Of a DNA stretch of 64,000 bases, positions 25,797 to 33,092 are shown piece by piece. The notes beneath the pieces are model-generated. The model worked only from the letters and a program-made list of their open reading frames with translations, did no database searches and was not told the origin of the DNA. Numbering within the stretch: the stretch's first letter is position 1; every line of letters starts with the position of its first letter. A program made the translations under genes and the position numbers. The DNA is from Armatimonadetes bacterium UBA5352 (lineage in GTDB: Bacteria; Armatimonadota; Zipacnadia; Zipacnadales; UBA5352): contig DHPY01000116.1 in NCBI GenBank assembly GCA_002411015.1, forward strand, positions 29,157 through 93,156, read 5' to 3'.

Positions 25797-28496
25797 CTAC
25801 CAGGTCTGCCCTTCCTGCGCCAGCGCCTCGGTCATCGTCAGTCCGTTCAGTTCACGCGCGGTCAGGTGCTGCTGCGCCATGCCGTAGACCGGCAGGAAGG
25901 GCACGACGTGCGTGAAGCGCCGGTCGAGCGCCGCGAGCAGCTCGCCCACGCGCCTCATGGCCTCCTGCTCATCGGGCGCGTTGAGAGTGAGCGTATCGCC
26001 CTGTAGCGACCAGCCGTTGCCCTGCGCGGCCTCGCCAATGCCCAGGACGATCTGCGGGCCCTCCGCCGGCTCCTGCGTCACCTCGATCGGAGCGACCTCC
26101 TCGCGATCGAGCTCGTGCGCGGCGTAGTAGCGGAAGTAGCGGTCGAAGTGGCCAATAATCCGCCGCTGGGCGCGCTGTTCGGGATCAGGCGCGACGATCG
26201 CGAACGCCATCTCGCCCTCATCGGTGAGGAACGGGAAGTCGTTGAGCGCGGCCTGATCAAAGCCGAAGTGCCGCGAGGTGTAGGTGATCTCCAGCGCGTT
26301 CTCGCCGCGCTGCAGATACGCCCCCTCGTCGCAGGGCCTGCCGTTGAGCGTGACCGTTGCCACCTCGAAGTCCCGGCGCTGAGGGATCTCGAGGCGCGCG
26401 CGCGCCTGGTTCGGCGCGTTCATCTCGACGCGTACCGTCACGCGGTCGAGGTCCTCCTGAGCCGATGCCACGCACGCAAGTGGCGCCTCGCTGCGCACAG
26501 CGAGCACTGAGCGCAACACCGTCTCGCGGCGCATCGGGCACTCAAGCGAGAGCTCAGTCGCATGCTCGGCGATCTGCTGGGCCATTTCGCTCTCAGGCGA
26601 CTTCGCGTCGATGAAGACGCAGTCGGCCTCGCCGAGCCACTGGCTCTGCACAGTGAGATCGGTGGAGACGGGATCATCGTGCGGATTGCCTATCGCGAGC
26701 CAGGTCCCGGCGCCGGAGCCGTAGCGACCCATCCAGAGGTCGGGTCCGCCTGACTGCTCGACCGGGCAGACCGGCTGCCAGCCCGCGCGGATGCACTCGC
26801 GCAGCAGCGGGAAGTCGGCCTGCATCTTGTCCATGCCGGGGATGTAGTTGTATCCGGGGAACATCCCCCACTGGAAGCTCTTCAGGTTGACGTAGTCCGC
26901 GAGCTTCGCCCAGACGTTGAGAAAGTCGCCTCGCGGCATCCCATCCGGGTCCTGCAACACCGCGCGTAGCTCGTAGCCCTTCCAGATGACGCCGGGCTTG
27001 CCGCCGAGCGCCATGCACATGGCCTCCCAGGAATCGCGCCGCTGGCCGGTCAGGGTCAGCTCAAGCAGCGCGCCATCCACGTACCAGGCCGTGAAGCTCG
27101 TGCCGGAGCCGACGATGAGCCCGCTCGCGAAGGGCGCGTCGCCCCAGTCGAGGCCGCGGATGTGCTTCATCTGCTCGACCATCGAGATGCCGAGGTCGAA
27201 GAAGACGCCCTTCTCATCCCACGCACGGCCCGCAAGCGGCTGCTGCACCGCCTCGGAGTAGTTCCGCTGGCCCGCAACGCAGACGTCGAAGGCGAAGCCC
27301 GCGACGTCGAGGTTCTCCGCGAGCAGCCGGTAGTCTTCCTCGAGGCGCTGCCCGTAGGAGGTGCCGGTCGGCTGGACGAGGCGCTCGTCATCGTAGCCCG
27401 TGACCCACGCGCTCAGTTCGGTCTTCATGTCCTCGTTGACCGCGAGCGAGTCGGGGAACTTCTCCTGCGCAAGCTGCTCCTCGACCCATATGCCGGACGG
27501 GGTATAGAAGAGCGAGCCGGTATCGTAGCCATAGTCCTCGAAGAACGCCTCGCGCTCCTCGCGGAACTGCTCGGCGCTGATATTGCCCATATCGTAGCTG
27601 CTGCCGAGCATGCCGCGCAGGCGCTCGCTGAAGGGGCAGGCCTGCGGCTCGTACTCCCACTCGTCCTCCCGGCCCCAGAAGTCGCCTGAGCGCTTGAAGG
27701 GCACGTAGCACCAGTCCCAGGTGCAGTGCAGCCGCCGAAGCTCCTCTCGGTCTATGCCCGCCCACCACGCGTGATACTGCGCGGAGGTGCCCCAGATCGC
27801 GTCCGGCGTGCCCTCGGCAGGACGCGAGTACTCCGGGAATGCGTCATGGAAGGCTTGCCAGACGCTGCGCATGAGGCCGAACCGCGGGTCGGGAATCGTG
27901 CCGACCACGAGCCCGAACCGCTCCTCCTGCCCCGGATCAACTACCGAACGCACCACGAAGCGATACTGCGAGGCTCCATCGGGTACGTAAGTGAAGCGCG
28001 GCTCGGCGAAGCTGATGAGCGTATCGGGGGTGATGCCCATCCAGGTGGCGCCGGAGGCGTCGCCGACGGCAGAGAGCGGCCAGGCGCCCCGCTCGCGCGG
28101 CTCATCGGTCTCCTGCGGGCCGTCCTTGGGCCGCACGGCCGCCCAGGCGCCATCCCAGTAGCTGGCGCTGGCGCCACCGAGTTCAGGGGTGGATAGTGTC
28201 GAGAACTCCAGCAGCCGGCGCTGGTCGCCCGTGTTGCGCAGCGTTACGCGCAGCATGAGCGCGTCGTCTGTGATGCGACTCTCGGCGATATCCGCGACCA
28301 GCCCCCGCTCGTCAATCCCACGCCAGCCGCGGCCTGCCCGGCTCCATTCGATGCTGACCGGAGCAGCGTCAGGGCCCTCCGTCAGGCTCACTGAAAACGC
28401 GATCGTCCCATCAGCTATCTGCACCTGCGACTGCGCCGGCGCCGCCAGTAGTACGGCTGCCGCGGCCGCGAGGAGTATTCGAGAGAAGCTCTGCAT
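25797..28496 (-). CDS. Large secreted protein of unknown function, probably carbohydrate-active
   Basis: 899 residues. The ATG beginning MQSFSRILL is preceded by GGAGG at five bases; earlier ATGs in frame lack a site. Residues 1-23 are a signal peptide (LLAAAAAVLLAAPAQSQ). The next 200 residues look like a beta-sandwich with LRNTGDQRRLLEFSTL. The middle (about 240-620) is rich in Trp, Tyr and Asp with patterns typical of barrel hydrolases (HAWWAGIDREELRRLHCTWD, VNEDMKTELSAWVTGYDDE, VAGFAFDVCVAGQRNY, SFQWGMFPGYNYIPGMDKM). The C-terminus has beta-strand pieces (VTLNGRPCDEGAYLQRGENA). I recognise no named family with confidence. Its neighbours point to extracellular glycan processing. Confidence 0.6.
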   Translation of the reverse strand: MQSFSRILLAAAAAVLLAAPAQSQVQIADGTIAFSVSLTEGPDAAPVSIEWSRAGRGWRGIDERGLVADIAESRITDDALMLRVTLRNTGDQRRLLEFSTLSTPELGGASASYWDGAWAAVRPKDGPQETDEPRERGAWPLSAVGDASGATWMGITPDTLISFAEPRFTYVPDGASQYRFVVRSVVDPGQEERFGLVVGTIPDPRFGLMRSVWQAFHDAFPEYSRPAEGTPDAIWGTSAQYHAWWAGIDREELRRLHCTWDWCYVPFKRSGDFWGREDEWEYEPQACPFSERLRGMLGSSYDMGNISAEQFREEREAFFEDYGYDTGSLFYTPSGIWVEEQLAQEKFPDSLAVNEDMKTELSAWVTGYDDERLVQPTGTSYGQRLEEDYRLLAENLDVAGFAFDVCVAGQRNYSEAVQQPLAGRAWDEKGVFFDLGISMVEQMKHIRGLDWGDAPFASGLIVGSGTSFTAWYVDGALLELTLTGQRRDSWEAMCMALGGKPGVIWKGYELRAVLQDPDGMPRGDFLNVWAKLADYVNLKSFQWGMFPGYNYIPGMDKMQADFPLLRECIRAGWQPVCPVEQSGGPDLWMGRYGSGAGTWLAIGNPHDDPVSTDLTVQSQWLGEADCVFIDAKSPESEMAQQIAEHATELSLECPMRRETVLRSVLAVRSEAPLACVASAQEDLDRVTVRVEMNAPNQARARLEIPQRRDFEVATVTLNGRPCDEGAYLQRGENALEITYTSRHFGFDQAALNDFPFLTDEGEMAFAIVAPDPEQRAQRRIIGHFDRYFRYYAAHELDREEVAPIEVTQEPAEGPQIVLGIGEAAQGNGWSLQGDTLTLNAPDEQEAMRRVGELLAALDRRFTHVVPFLPVYGMAQQHLTARELNGLTMTEALAQEGQTW

Positions 28497-28512
28497 GGAT
28501 GCCTCCATCCGG

Positions 28513-29250
28513 TCAGTCCGTGTAGCGAGGTATGTCCGAGATGCGCAGCTCATCGATCAGTGCGTCCGAGACGTTCACGCCGCGCGCGTGTGCACCGATG
28601 GCGACGCGCGTATCAGGCGCAGGCATGCCGTCCGCGACCGCGGGTTTGACCGCCACCACTGCGCCGTCAACGACCAGCGAGTACTCCTCCGGCGTCCACT
28701 GCATCGCGATGTGGCGCCACTGGCCATCCCACGCATTGGGGTAGGGGGCGGTCAGCGTCACCTCTCCCCCGTCGGGGCTCTTCACCAGCAGTTGCAGCGT
28801 GCGGTCCTCTCCCGGGCGCAGCGCGAAGATGACGTAGCCGGTCCCGTAGTAGACGCCCGACTCCCAGGTCATCACGCGGCGGAAGTACTCAGGGTTCGTC
28901 AGAAACTCGAAGTTCACGAACATCTCGAGGCAGCCTGAGCGCGGGTTGATGTTGCCGCGCGAGTATGTGATCGGCGTGAAGAACGGGAACTGCTCGATCT
29001 GCGCCACCGTGATCTGCGGGGTGAACCAGCCCTTGGTGGCGTGGATCGCGTTACCGAACAGCCCCTCGGGCAGGAGAGAGCGCCCTTCCGCGCGTGGGTC
29101 CTCGACAGCTTGATCCGCGTCGGTCATGCTGTCGAAGTGCGCCAGCAGGAGCGTGTGCTCATCGGGCTGGAACGGCCCGAGGCCCACTGGCTGTGCGGTA
29201 ACGACCGCAGCGGCGACCAGCAGGAGTGTCAGTACAGTAGTGAAACGCAT
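28513..29250 (-). CDS. Secreted LamG/concanavalin-A-like lectin-fold protein
   Basis: 245 residues. The ATG of MRFTTVLTLLLV follows GAGGAGGACCTG, a strong site; the 42 upstream codons of the longer frame are dropped. The signal peptide ends near VVTAQ. The body is one laminin-G-type jelly roll: HTLLLAHFDSMTDADQAVED, GLFGNAIHATKGW, WRHIAMQWTPEEYSLVVDGA and the closing VSDALIDELRISDIPRYTD, all standard for LamG_3 domains. It is probably a sugar-binding surface protein. It runs 16 bases into the unknown secreted protein and is therefore likely co-transcribed with it. Confidence 0.82.
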   Translation of the reverse strand: MRFTTVLTLLLVAAAVVTAQPVGLGPFQPDEHTLLLAHFDSMTDADQAVEDPRAEGRSLLPEGLFGNAIHATKGWFTPQITVAQIEQFPFFTPITYSRGNINPRSGCLEMFVNFEFLTNPEYFRRVMTWESGVYYGTGYVIFALRPGEDRTLQLLVKSPDGGEVTLTAPYPNAWDGQWRHIAMQWTPEEYSLVVDGAVVAVKPAVADGMPAPDTRVAIGAHARGVNVSDALIDELRISDIPRYTD

Positions 29251-29281
29251 CAGGTCCTCCTCATCGAGTTGGGTGCGCCGA

Positions 29282-29947
29282 TCATGGATCCCAGAGCAGT
29301 TCGGGCTGCTCCGTCGCCTCCGGTCGCAGCCACTTCGCATGACCGTCAGCGAACGTGTAGTATGAGCCCAGGCCATGCCTGCTGGTGGCGACGCGCGTCA
29401 GTCCGGTGGCATCGTAGTTGACGCCATGGGTGCAGGCCCGCTCGCCGGCAAGCTCACAGAACACGACAGTCATCACCGGGTCGGCGATCTCATCCATGCT
29501 GAGCGACGAGGCCATGTAGCCCCCGACCTCCGCGAGTTCCAGGTTGATCCCGTAGCTGTGCGGAGCGCAGAGCGCCCCGGGGAGTTGACGGGGGCATTCG
29601 TCGGTCGGACAGATCAGGATTCCGCGGTTATTCAGATATGCCTGCAACATGACATCCCAGCAGACTCTCGCGTGGACCGGGTCAGGCAGCATCGCGGGCA
29701 CAATCCGGCCGTCGCAATCATCGGCGTACATGCGCGCAGCCAGCCCCAGGTTACGCATGTTGCTGAGGCATGAGGCACCCTCCGCCGTGCCCATGGCGGC
29801 CTCGAAGACCGGGAAGAGCATGGTTGAGAGCACGAGGATGATGGCGAGAACCACCAGCATCTCAATCAGAGTGAAAGCAAGCCGCGGCGCCCCCCAATCC
29901 CCCAGCCGAAAGGACGGGCCCGGCGCGCGGACCATGCCGCGCTTCAC
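29282..29947 (-). CDS. Pseudopilin-like protein with atypical Ala at the prepilin cleavage site
   Basis: 221 residues from a GTG preceded by GGAGGG at eight bases. The helix AFTLIEMLVVLAIILVLSTML has Glu at +5 but Ala, not Gly, before the Phe, so processing may be less efficient or the peptidase tolerant. The leader is 24 residues and includes several Arg and Pro, longer than in the two pseudopilins at 5-7 kb. After the helix come SCLSNMRNLGLAARMYADDC and, near the C-terminus, HGLGSYYTFADGHAKWLR, the H-x9-DG motif. The soluble part has six or more cysteines (ILICPTDECPRQLPGALCAP). It is the first gene of the glycan-processing group; an alternative start at the ATG 29935 has no ribosome site. 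Confidence 0.75.
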   Translation of the reverse strand: MKRGMVRAPGPSFRLGDWGAPRLAFTLIEMLVVLAIILVLSTMLFPVFEAAMGTAEGASCLSNMRNLGLAARMYADDCDGRIVPAMLPDPVHARVCWDVMLQAYLNNRGILICPTDECPRQLPGALCAPHSYGINLELAEVGGYMASSLSMDEIADPVMTVVFCELAGERACTHGVNYDATGLTRVATSRHGLGSYYTFADGHAKWLRPEATEQPELLWDP

Positions 29948-30179
29948 AAACCGTTCCCTCCGGACGGATCGTGACCACAAGCGGTACGCGCCTATGCATT
30001 CCCCACAGGCGATGAGATGTCCTCCGCACGACCGTCGGGAAGACAGATATTTGAGAAAATCGGTACCCGGGGAACACCTGGGGGCTTCTCAGGCGTTGAG
30101 GAATGTGAAGTCGACAGGCAACCGCCGGTACCTGCTCCGTGCGGATCAGCCCTCGACGCGACTGCAATGCGTCCGGGAG

Positions 30180-31142
30180 GTGGCGGATATAGCGCTCGCC
30201 ATTCAGACAAAGAACCTGACCAAGGTCTACAATGTCGGCTGGGGCAAGACGGCAGTCGGCATTGATGACCTCAGCCTCGAGGTCGAAGAGGGGCAGATCT
30301 TCGGACTTGTGGGGCCAAATGGTTCAGGGAAGACGACGACACTCAAGCTTCTGCTGGGGCTGATCTTCCCGACCTCGGGAAGCGCCGAGGTGCTGGGATA
30401 CCCCCTCGGCAGCCCGGCGTACAAGGCCCGGATCGGCTACCTGCCCGAAGGCCCGTACTTCTACGAGCACCTCAACGCGCCAGAGCTGCTGCGGATGTAC
30501 GGCACGCTCTTCGGCCTCGGAGGCGCCGCCTTCGAGAGCCGCATCCAGGAGCTGCTGGAGCTCGTGGACATGTGGGACCGGCGTGACGCGCGTGTCGCCA
30601 ACTACTCCCGCGGCATGCGCCAGCGCGTCGGTGTGGCACAGGCGCTCATCAACGATCCCGACCTCCTGTTCTTCGACGAGCCGACCTCGGGGCTTGACCC
30701 GATCGGCGGGAAGGACATCCGTGAGGTCATCCTTGAGCTGCGCGACCGCGGGAAGACCGTCTTCCTCTGCTCGCACCTGCTCAAGGAGATGGAGCCGATC
30801 TGCGACAACATCGTGATCCTCGCCCGCGGCAAGCTCATCACGAGCGGTTCTGTCGAGGAGCTGCTCAGCAGCGATACCTCAGGCTATCGCGTCGAGGCGC
30901 GCGAGATCAACGAGGCCACACTCGCCGACCTCACGGCACGCGCCAAGCAGGTCATATGGCTCGACGACACCTGCCGCGCGGTCTTTGACGAACGCGCGAA
31001 GGCATTCGACGCCGCTGCGATGCTCGAGGATGCCGGGGCGCACCTGCTCACCGTAGGCCCCGACCGCCGCACACTCGAGGAAGTGTTCATCGAAGCTGTT
31101 GGAGAGGAGACCAACGATGCGTCCGATCTTCAGAGTGGCTAA
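30180..31142 (+). CDS. ABC-2-type exporter ATP-binding protein
   Basis: 320 residues. Walker A is GPNGSGKTTTLKLLLGL, the Q-loop region IGYLPEGPYFYEHLNAPELL, signature NYSRGMRQRVGVAQAL (SRGM in place of SGGQ, common in this subfamily), Walker B LLFFDEPTSGLDPIG and switch His in VFLCSHLLKEME. The C-terminal 100 residues form the typical accessory domain ending in LEEVFIEAVGEE. The start is uncertain: GTG 30180 has its GGGAGG almost touching, and ATA at 30189 would be better spaced but is rare; a longer frame upstream looks non-coding. It overlaps the permease gene by 26 bases. Substrate unknown; DRA/Nod-like drug or polysaccharide exporters have this form. Confidence 0.85.
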   Translation: MADIALAIQTKNLTKVYNVGWGKTAVGIDDLSLEVEEGQIFGLVGPNGSGKTTTLKLLLGLIFPTSGSAEVLGYPLGSPAYKARIGYLPEGPYFYEHLNAPELLRMYGTLFGLGGAAFESRIQELLELVDMWDRRDARVANYSRGMRQRVGVAQALINDPDLLFFDEPTSGLDPIGGKDIREVILELRDRGKTVFLCSHLLKEMEPICDNIVILARGKLITSGSVEELLSSDTSGYRVEAREINEATLADLTARAKQVIWLDDTCRAVFDERAKAFDAAAMLEDAGAHLLTVGPDRRTLEEVFIEAVGEETNDASDLQSG

Positions 31143-31938
31143 GGCCACCTATCACGAGGGGTGGCGTAAGCGATTCCTGAACGGAATCCTGATCTTTGCC
31201 ATCCTGATCATCGGCTCGTCCTGGGTCTTCACCTACCTGCAGCCGGGCGCGGAGCTGAAGATGCTCATTGATGTCGGTCTCGGCTCCATCCGCTTCTTCG
31301 GCATGCTGATCGCCGTCTTCCTCGGCACCCGGTTGATCCCGGACGAGATCGAGAAGCGCACGATCTACACTCTTCTCTCCAAGCCGGTCACGCGGACTCA
31401 GTTCCTGCTCGGGAAGTTCCTGGGCGGCCTAGCCACCGTCATCAGCAACGTGGCGCTCATGGGCGCGACCTTCTACGTGGTCTTCGCCATCAAGGCGCCG
31501 CAGTTCGCCACTATGACCGAGGAGACCGGCTCGCAGTACCAGATGGAGTTCATGTATGGCAACATCGCCAAGGCGATCCTGCTCAGCTTCTTCGAGCTTG
31601 CCATCGTCATGGGCATCGCCGTCGTGGCCTCCGTCATCTTCTCGTGGATCCTGGCCGCGATCTTCACCTTCTTCGTCTACTTCGTCGGCCAGATGAGCGA
31701 GTTCTTCGGCGCGCTCGCCGATCCGGATCAGACCACTTCAACGGTCGCCCGGGTCCTGCTGGGCACAATCTACCGCATCCTGCCTCACTTTGAGGTGTTT
31801 GACGTTAGAGAAGCGATCCTGACCGACGTCCCGGTCGTCTGGTTCCCGTACCTTGCTTCCACAATGGGGATGGCGATCGTCTACGTAGCGATAGTACTGG
31901 CGCTCGGCTACCTGTTCTTCAGCCAGCGTGAAGTGTAA
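31117..31938 (+). CDS. ABC-2-type exporter permease
   Basis: 273 residues with six hydrophobic segments. The ATG beginning MRPIFRVAKATYHEGWRKRF follows GGAGAGGAGA; the first helix is LNGILIFAILIIGSSWVFTYL and the last is IVYVAIVLALGYLFFSQREV. The motif EIEKRTIYTLLSKPVTRTQFLLGKFLG is the conserved coupling segment of ABC-2 permeases such as NosY and YhaP-like proteins. It works with the ATPase whose gene overlaps it. The next gene, a TPR protein, begins 60 bases later and may be part of the same unit. Confidence 0.85.
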   Translation: MRPIFRVAKATYHEGWRKRFLNGILIFAILIIGSSWVFTYLQPGAELKMLIDVGLGSIRFFGMLIAVFLGTRLIPDEIEKRTIYTLLSKPVTRTQFLLGKFLGGLATVISNVALMGATFYVVFAIKAPQFATMTEETGSQYQMEFMYGNIAKAILLSFFELAIVMGIAVVASVIFSWILAAIFTFFVYFVGQMSEFFGALADPDQTTSTVARVLLGTIYRILPHFEVFDVREAILTDVPVVWFPYLASTMGMAIVYVAIVLALGYLFFSQREV

Positions 31939-31998
31939 CACCCGCGCAAGGGCCCTTCGGAGATGCGGAGGCCCTCAGACTCAGCACACAGAGCTGAT

Positions 31999-33021
31999 AT
32001 GATGAGCGAAAGAGTGAAGAGGATCCTGGCCGTTGTGGTGCTGGCGGGCCTGCTTGTGGGCCTTCAGCCGCTCTACGGCTCGCTCACGACCGAGCGACTC
32101 GTGCGCGGATATGCGCGGCCCACTCAGGTTACGAAGATCCTCCAGTATGACGCGCCCGCTATGACCGGCGTCATCGTCGGCGCCATGCTGGGCGGATTCC
32201 GTGAAGTCGCGGCATCCATGCTGTGGATGAAGACGCACTCGATGTGGCATAAGGGCGAGGGCACCTACTGGGACTCGCTCTACCTGATGCGCATGACCAC
32301 GCTGCTCGATCCGCACTGGCTCGAGCCATGGCGAATTACCGCGTGGCACTGCGCCTACAACCTGTATGTGGAGACCGACGATCCAGCCGAGCAGGCGAGG
32401 ATGCTGCAACTGGGCGTGGATGTCCTGAAGGAGGGCATCTCATGGAACCCGGACCGCTACGACCTCTACTTCGAGTTGGGTTGGACCTACTTCGACAAAA
32501 TACGCGACTACGATGAGGCCGCACGCTGGCTCGGCGCGGCAACACAGTTCGAGCACCCGGAGTACATCGAGCGCCTGATCGCGCACGGCTACGAGCGCAT
32601 CCCAAACATGCCCGAAGCGCTCAGGTGGTACGACTACTGTCTCAAGCGCAGGCCGAGCGACGGCACGGCCAAGGGCGCGACGATCACCATCCGGGAACGC
32701 TACCTGCCCGCATGGCGGCTGATGGAGCAGGGCCGCTATGACGAGGCCATTGACGCGGTGGATGAGTACCTCGTCATCGCGCCGACGAACACCCTCGCCC
32801 TGCACATGAAGGCCCACATCTACGAGGAGGCGGGCAATCTGCCAGAGGCGCGCAAGCAGTGGCTGATCGCCGCTGAAAGCTCCGCGCTCAATCACTACGC
32901 GCGCTTCAAGGTCGCCGAGATCAGTCAGAAGCTCGGTATGGCCGTGCCTGAGACCCCCTCGTTCCTCTACAAGGAACAGGAGACGCAGCGTCAGATGGCG
33001 GTCCAGCGCGACACCGATTGA
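31999..33021 (+). CDS. Membrane-anchored TPR-repeat protein
   Basis: 340 residues from the first of two adjacent ATGs; no strong ribosome site is seen. Residues 3-25 are a hydrophobic anchor (VKRILAVVVLAGLLVGLQPL). From about 75 to 330 the protein is alpha-helical with TPR-like pairs: RYDLYFELGWTYFDKIRDYDEAARWL, MPEALRWYDYCLKRRPSDG, RYDEAIDAVDEYLVIAPTN and LALHMKAHIYEEAGNLPEARKQW. It is likely a scaffold on the membrane. Its place right behind the ABC exporter pair suggests a shared function, which is only inference. Confidence 0.75.
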   Translation: MMSERVKRILAVVVLAGLLVGLQPLYGSLTTERLVRGYARPTQVTKILQYDAPAMTGVIVGAMLGGFREVAASMLWMKTHSMWHKGEGTYWDSLYLMRMTTLLDPHWLEPWRITAWHCAYNLYVETDDPAEQARMLQLGVDVLKEGISWNPDRYDLYFELGWTYFDKIRDYDEAARWLGAATQFEHPEYIERLIAHGYERIPNMPEALRWYDYCLKRRPSDGTAKGATITIRERYLPAWRLMEQGRYDEAIDAVDEYLVIAPTNTLALHMKAHIYEEAGNLPEARKQWLIAAESSALNHYARFKVAEISQKLGMAVPETPSFLYKEQETQRQMAVQRDTD

Positions 33022-33052
33022 CGCGAAGGAAACCGCTCACTTCGGAGCGAAC

Positions 33053-33089
33053 AGCACCTCCGTGGCACCAGATGCCCCGCGGAGGTGCT
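33053..33089 (+). promoter_or_regulatory. Hairpin that sequesters the ribosome-binding site of the second heparinase gene
   Basis: AGCACCTCCG (33053-33062) pairs perfectly with CGGAGGTGCT (33080-33089) across a 17-base loop. The right arm contains the Shine-Dalgarno GGAGGTG, ending six bases before the ATG at 33093. Folding would block initiation, so this could be a translational switch (thermometer, ligand or protein controlled). A terminator role for the upstream operon is possible because TTTC follows, but the T-run is too short to be convincing. Confidence 0.6.
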
Positions 33090-33092
33090 TTC

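Noticed and set aside
29649..30179. Upstream extension of the ABC ATPase frame
   Set aside because: It overlaps the divergent pseudopilin gene and lacks any recognisable protein pattern; the nucleotide-binding domain starts at about 30190.
31939..31998. Terminator between the exporter permease and TPR genes
   Set aside because: AGGGCCC and AGGCCCT pair only imperfectly and there is no T-run, so the support is too weak.
33018..33092. TTG start 25 codons upstream for the second heparinase
   Set aside because: It overlaps the previous stop, would place the signal peptide internally, and the ATG at 33093 has a good ribosome site.
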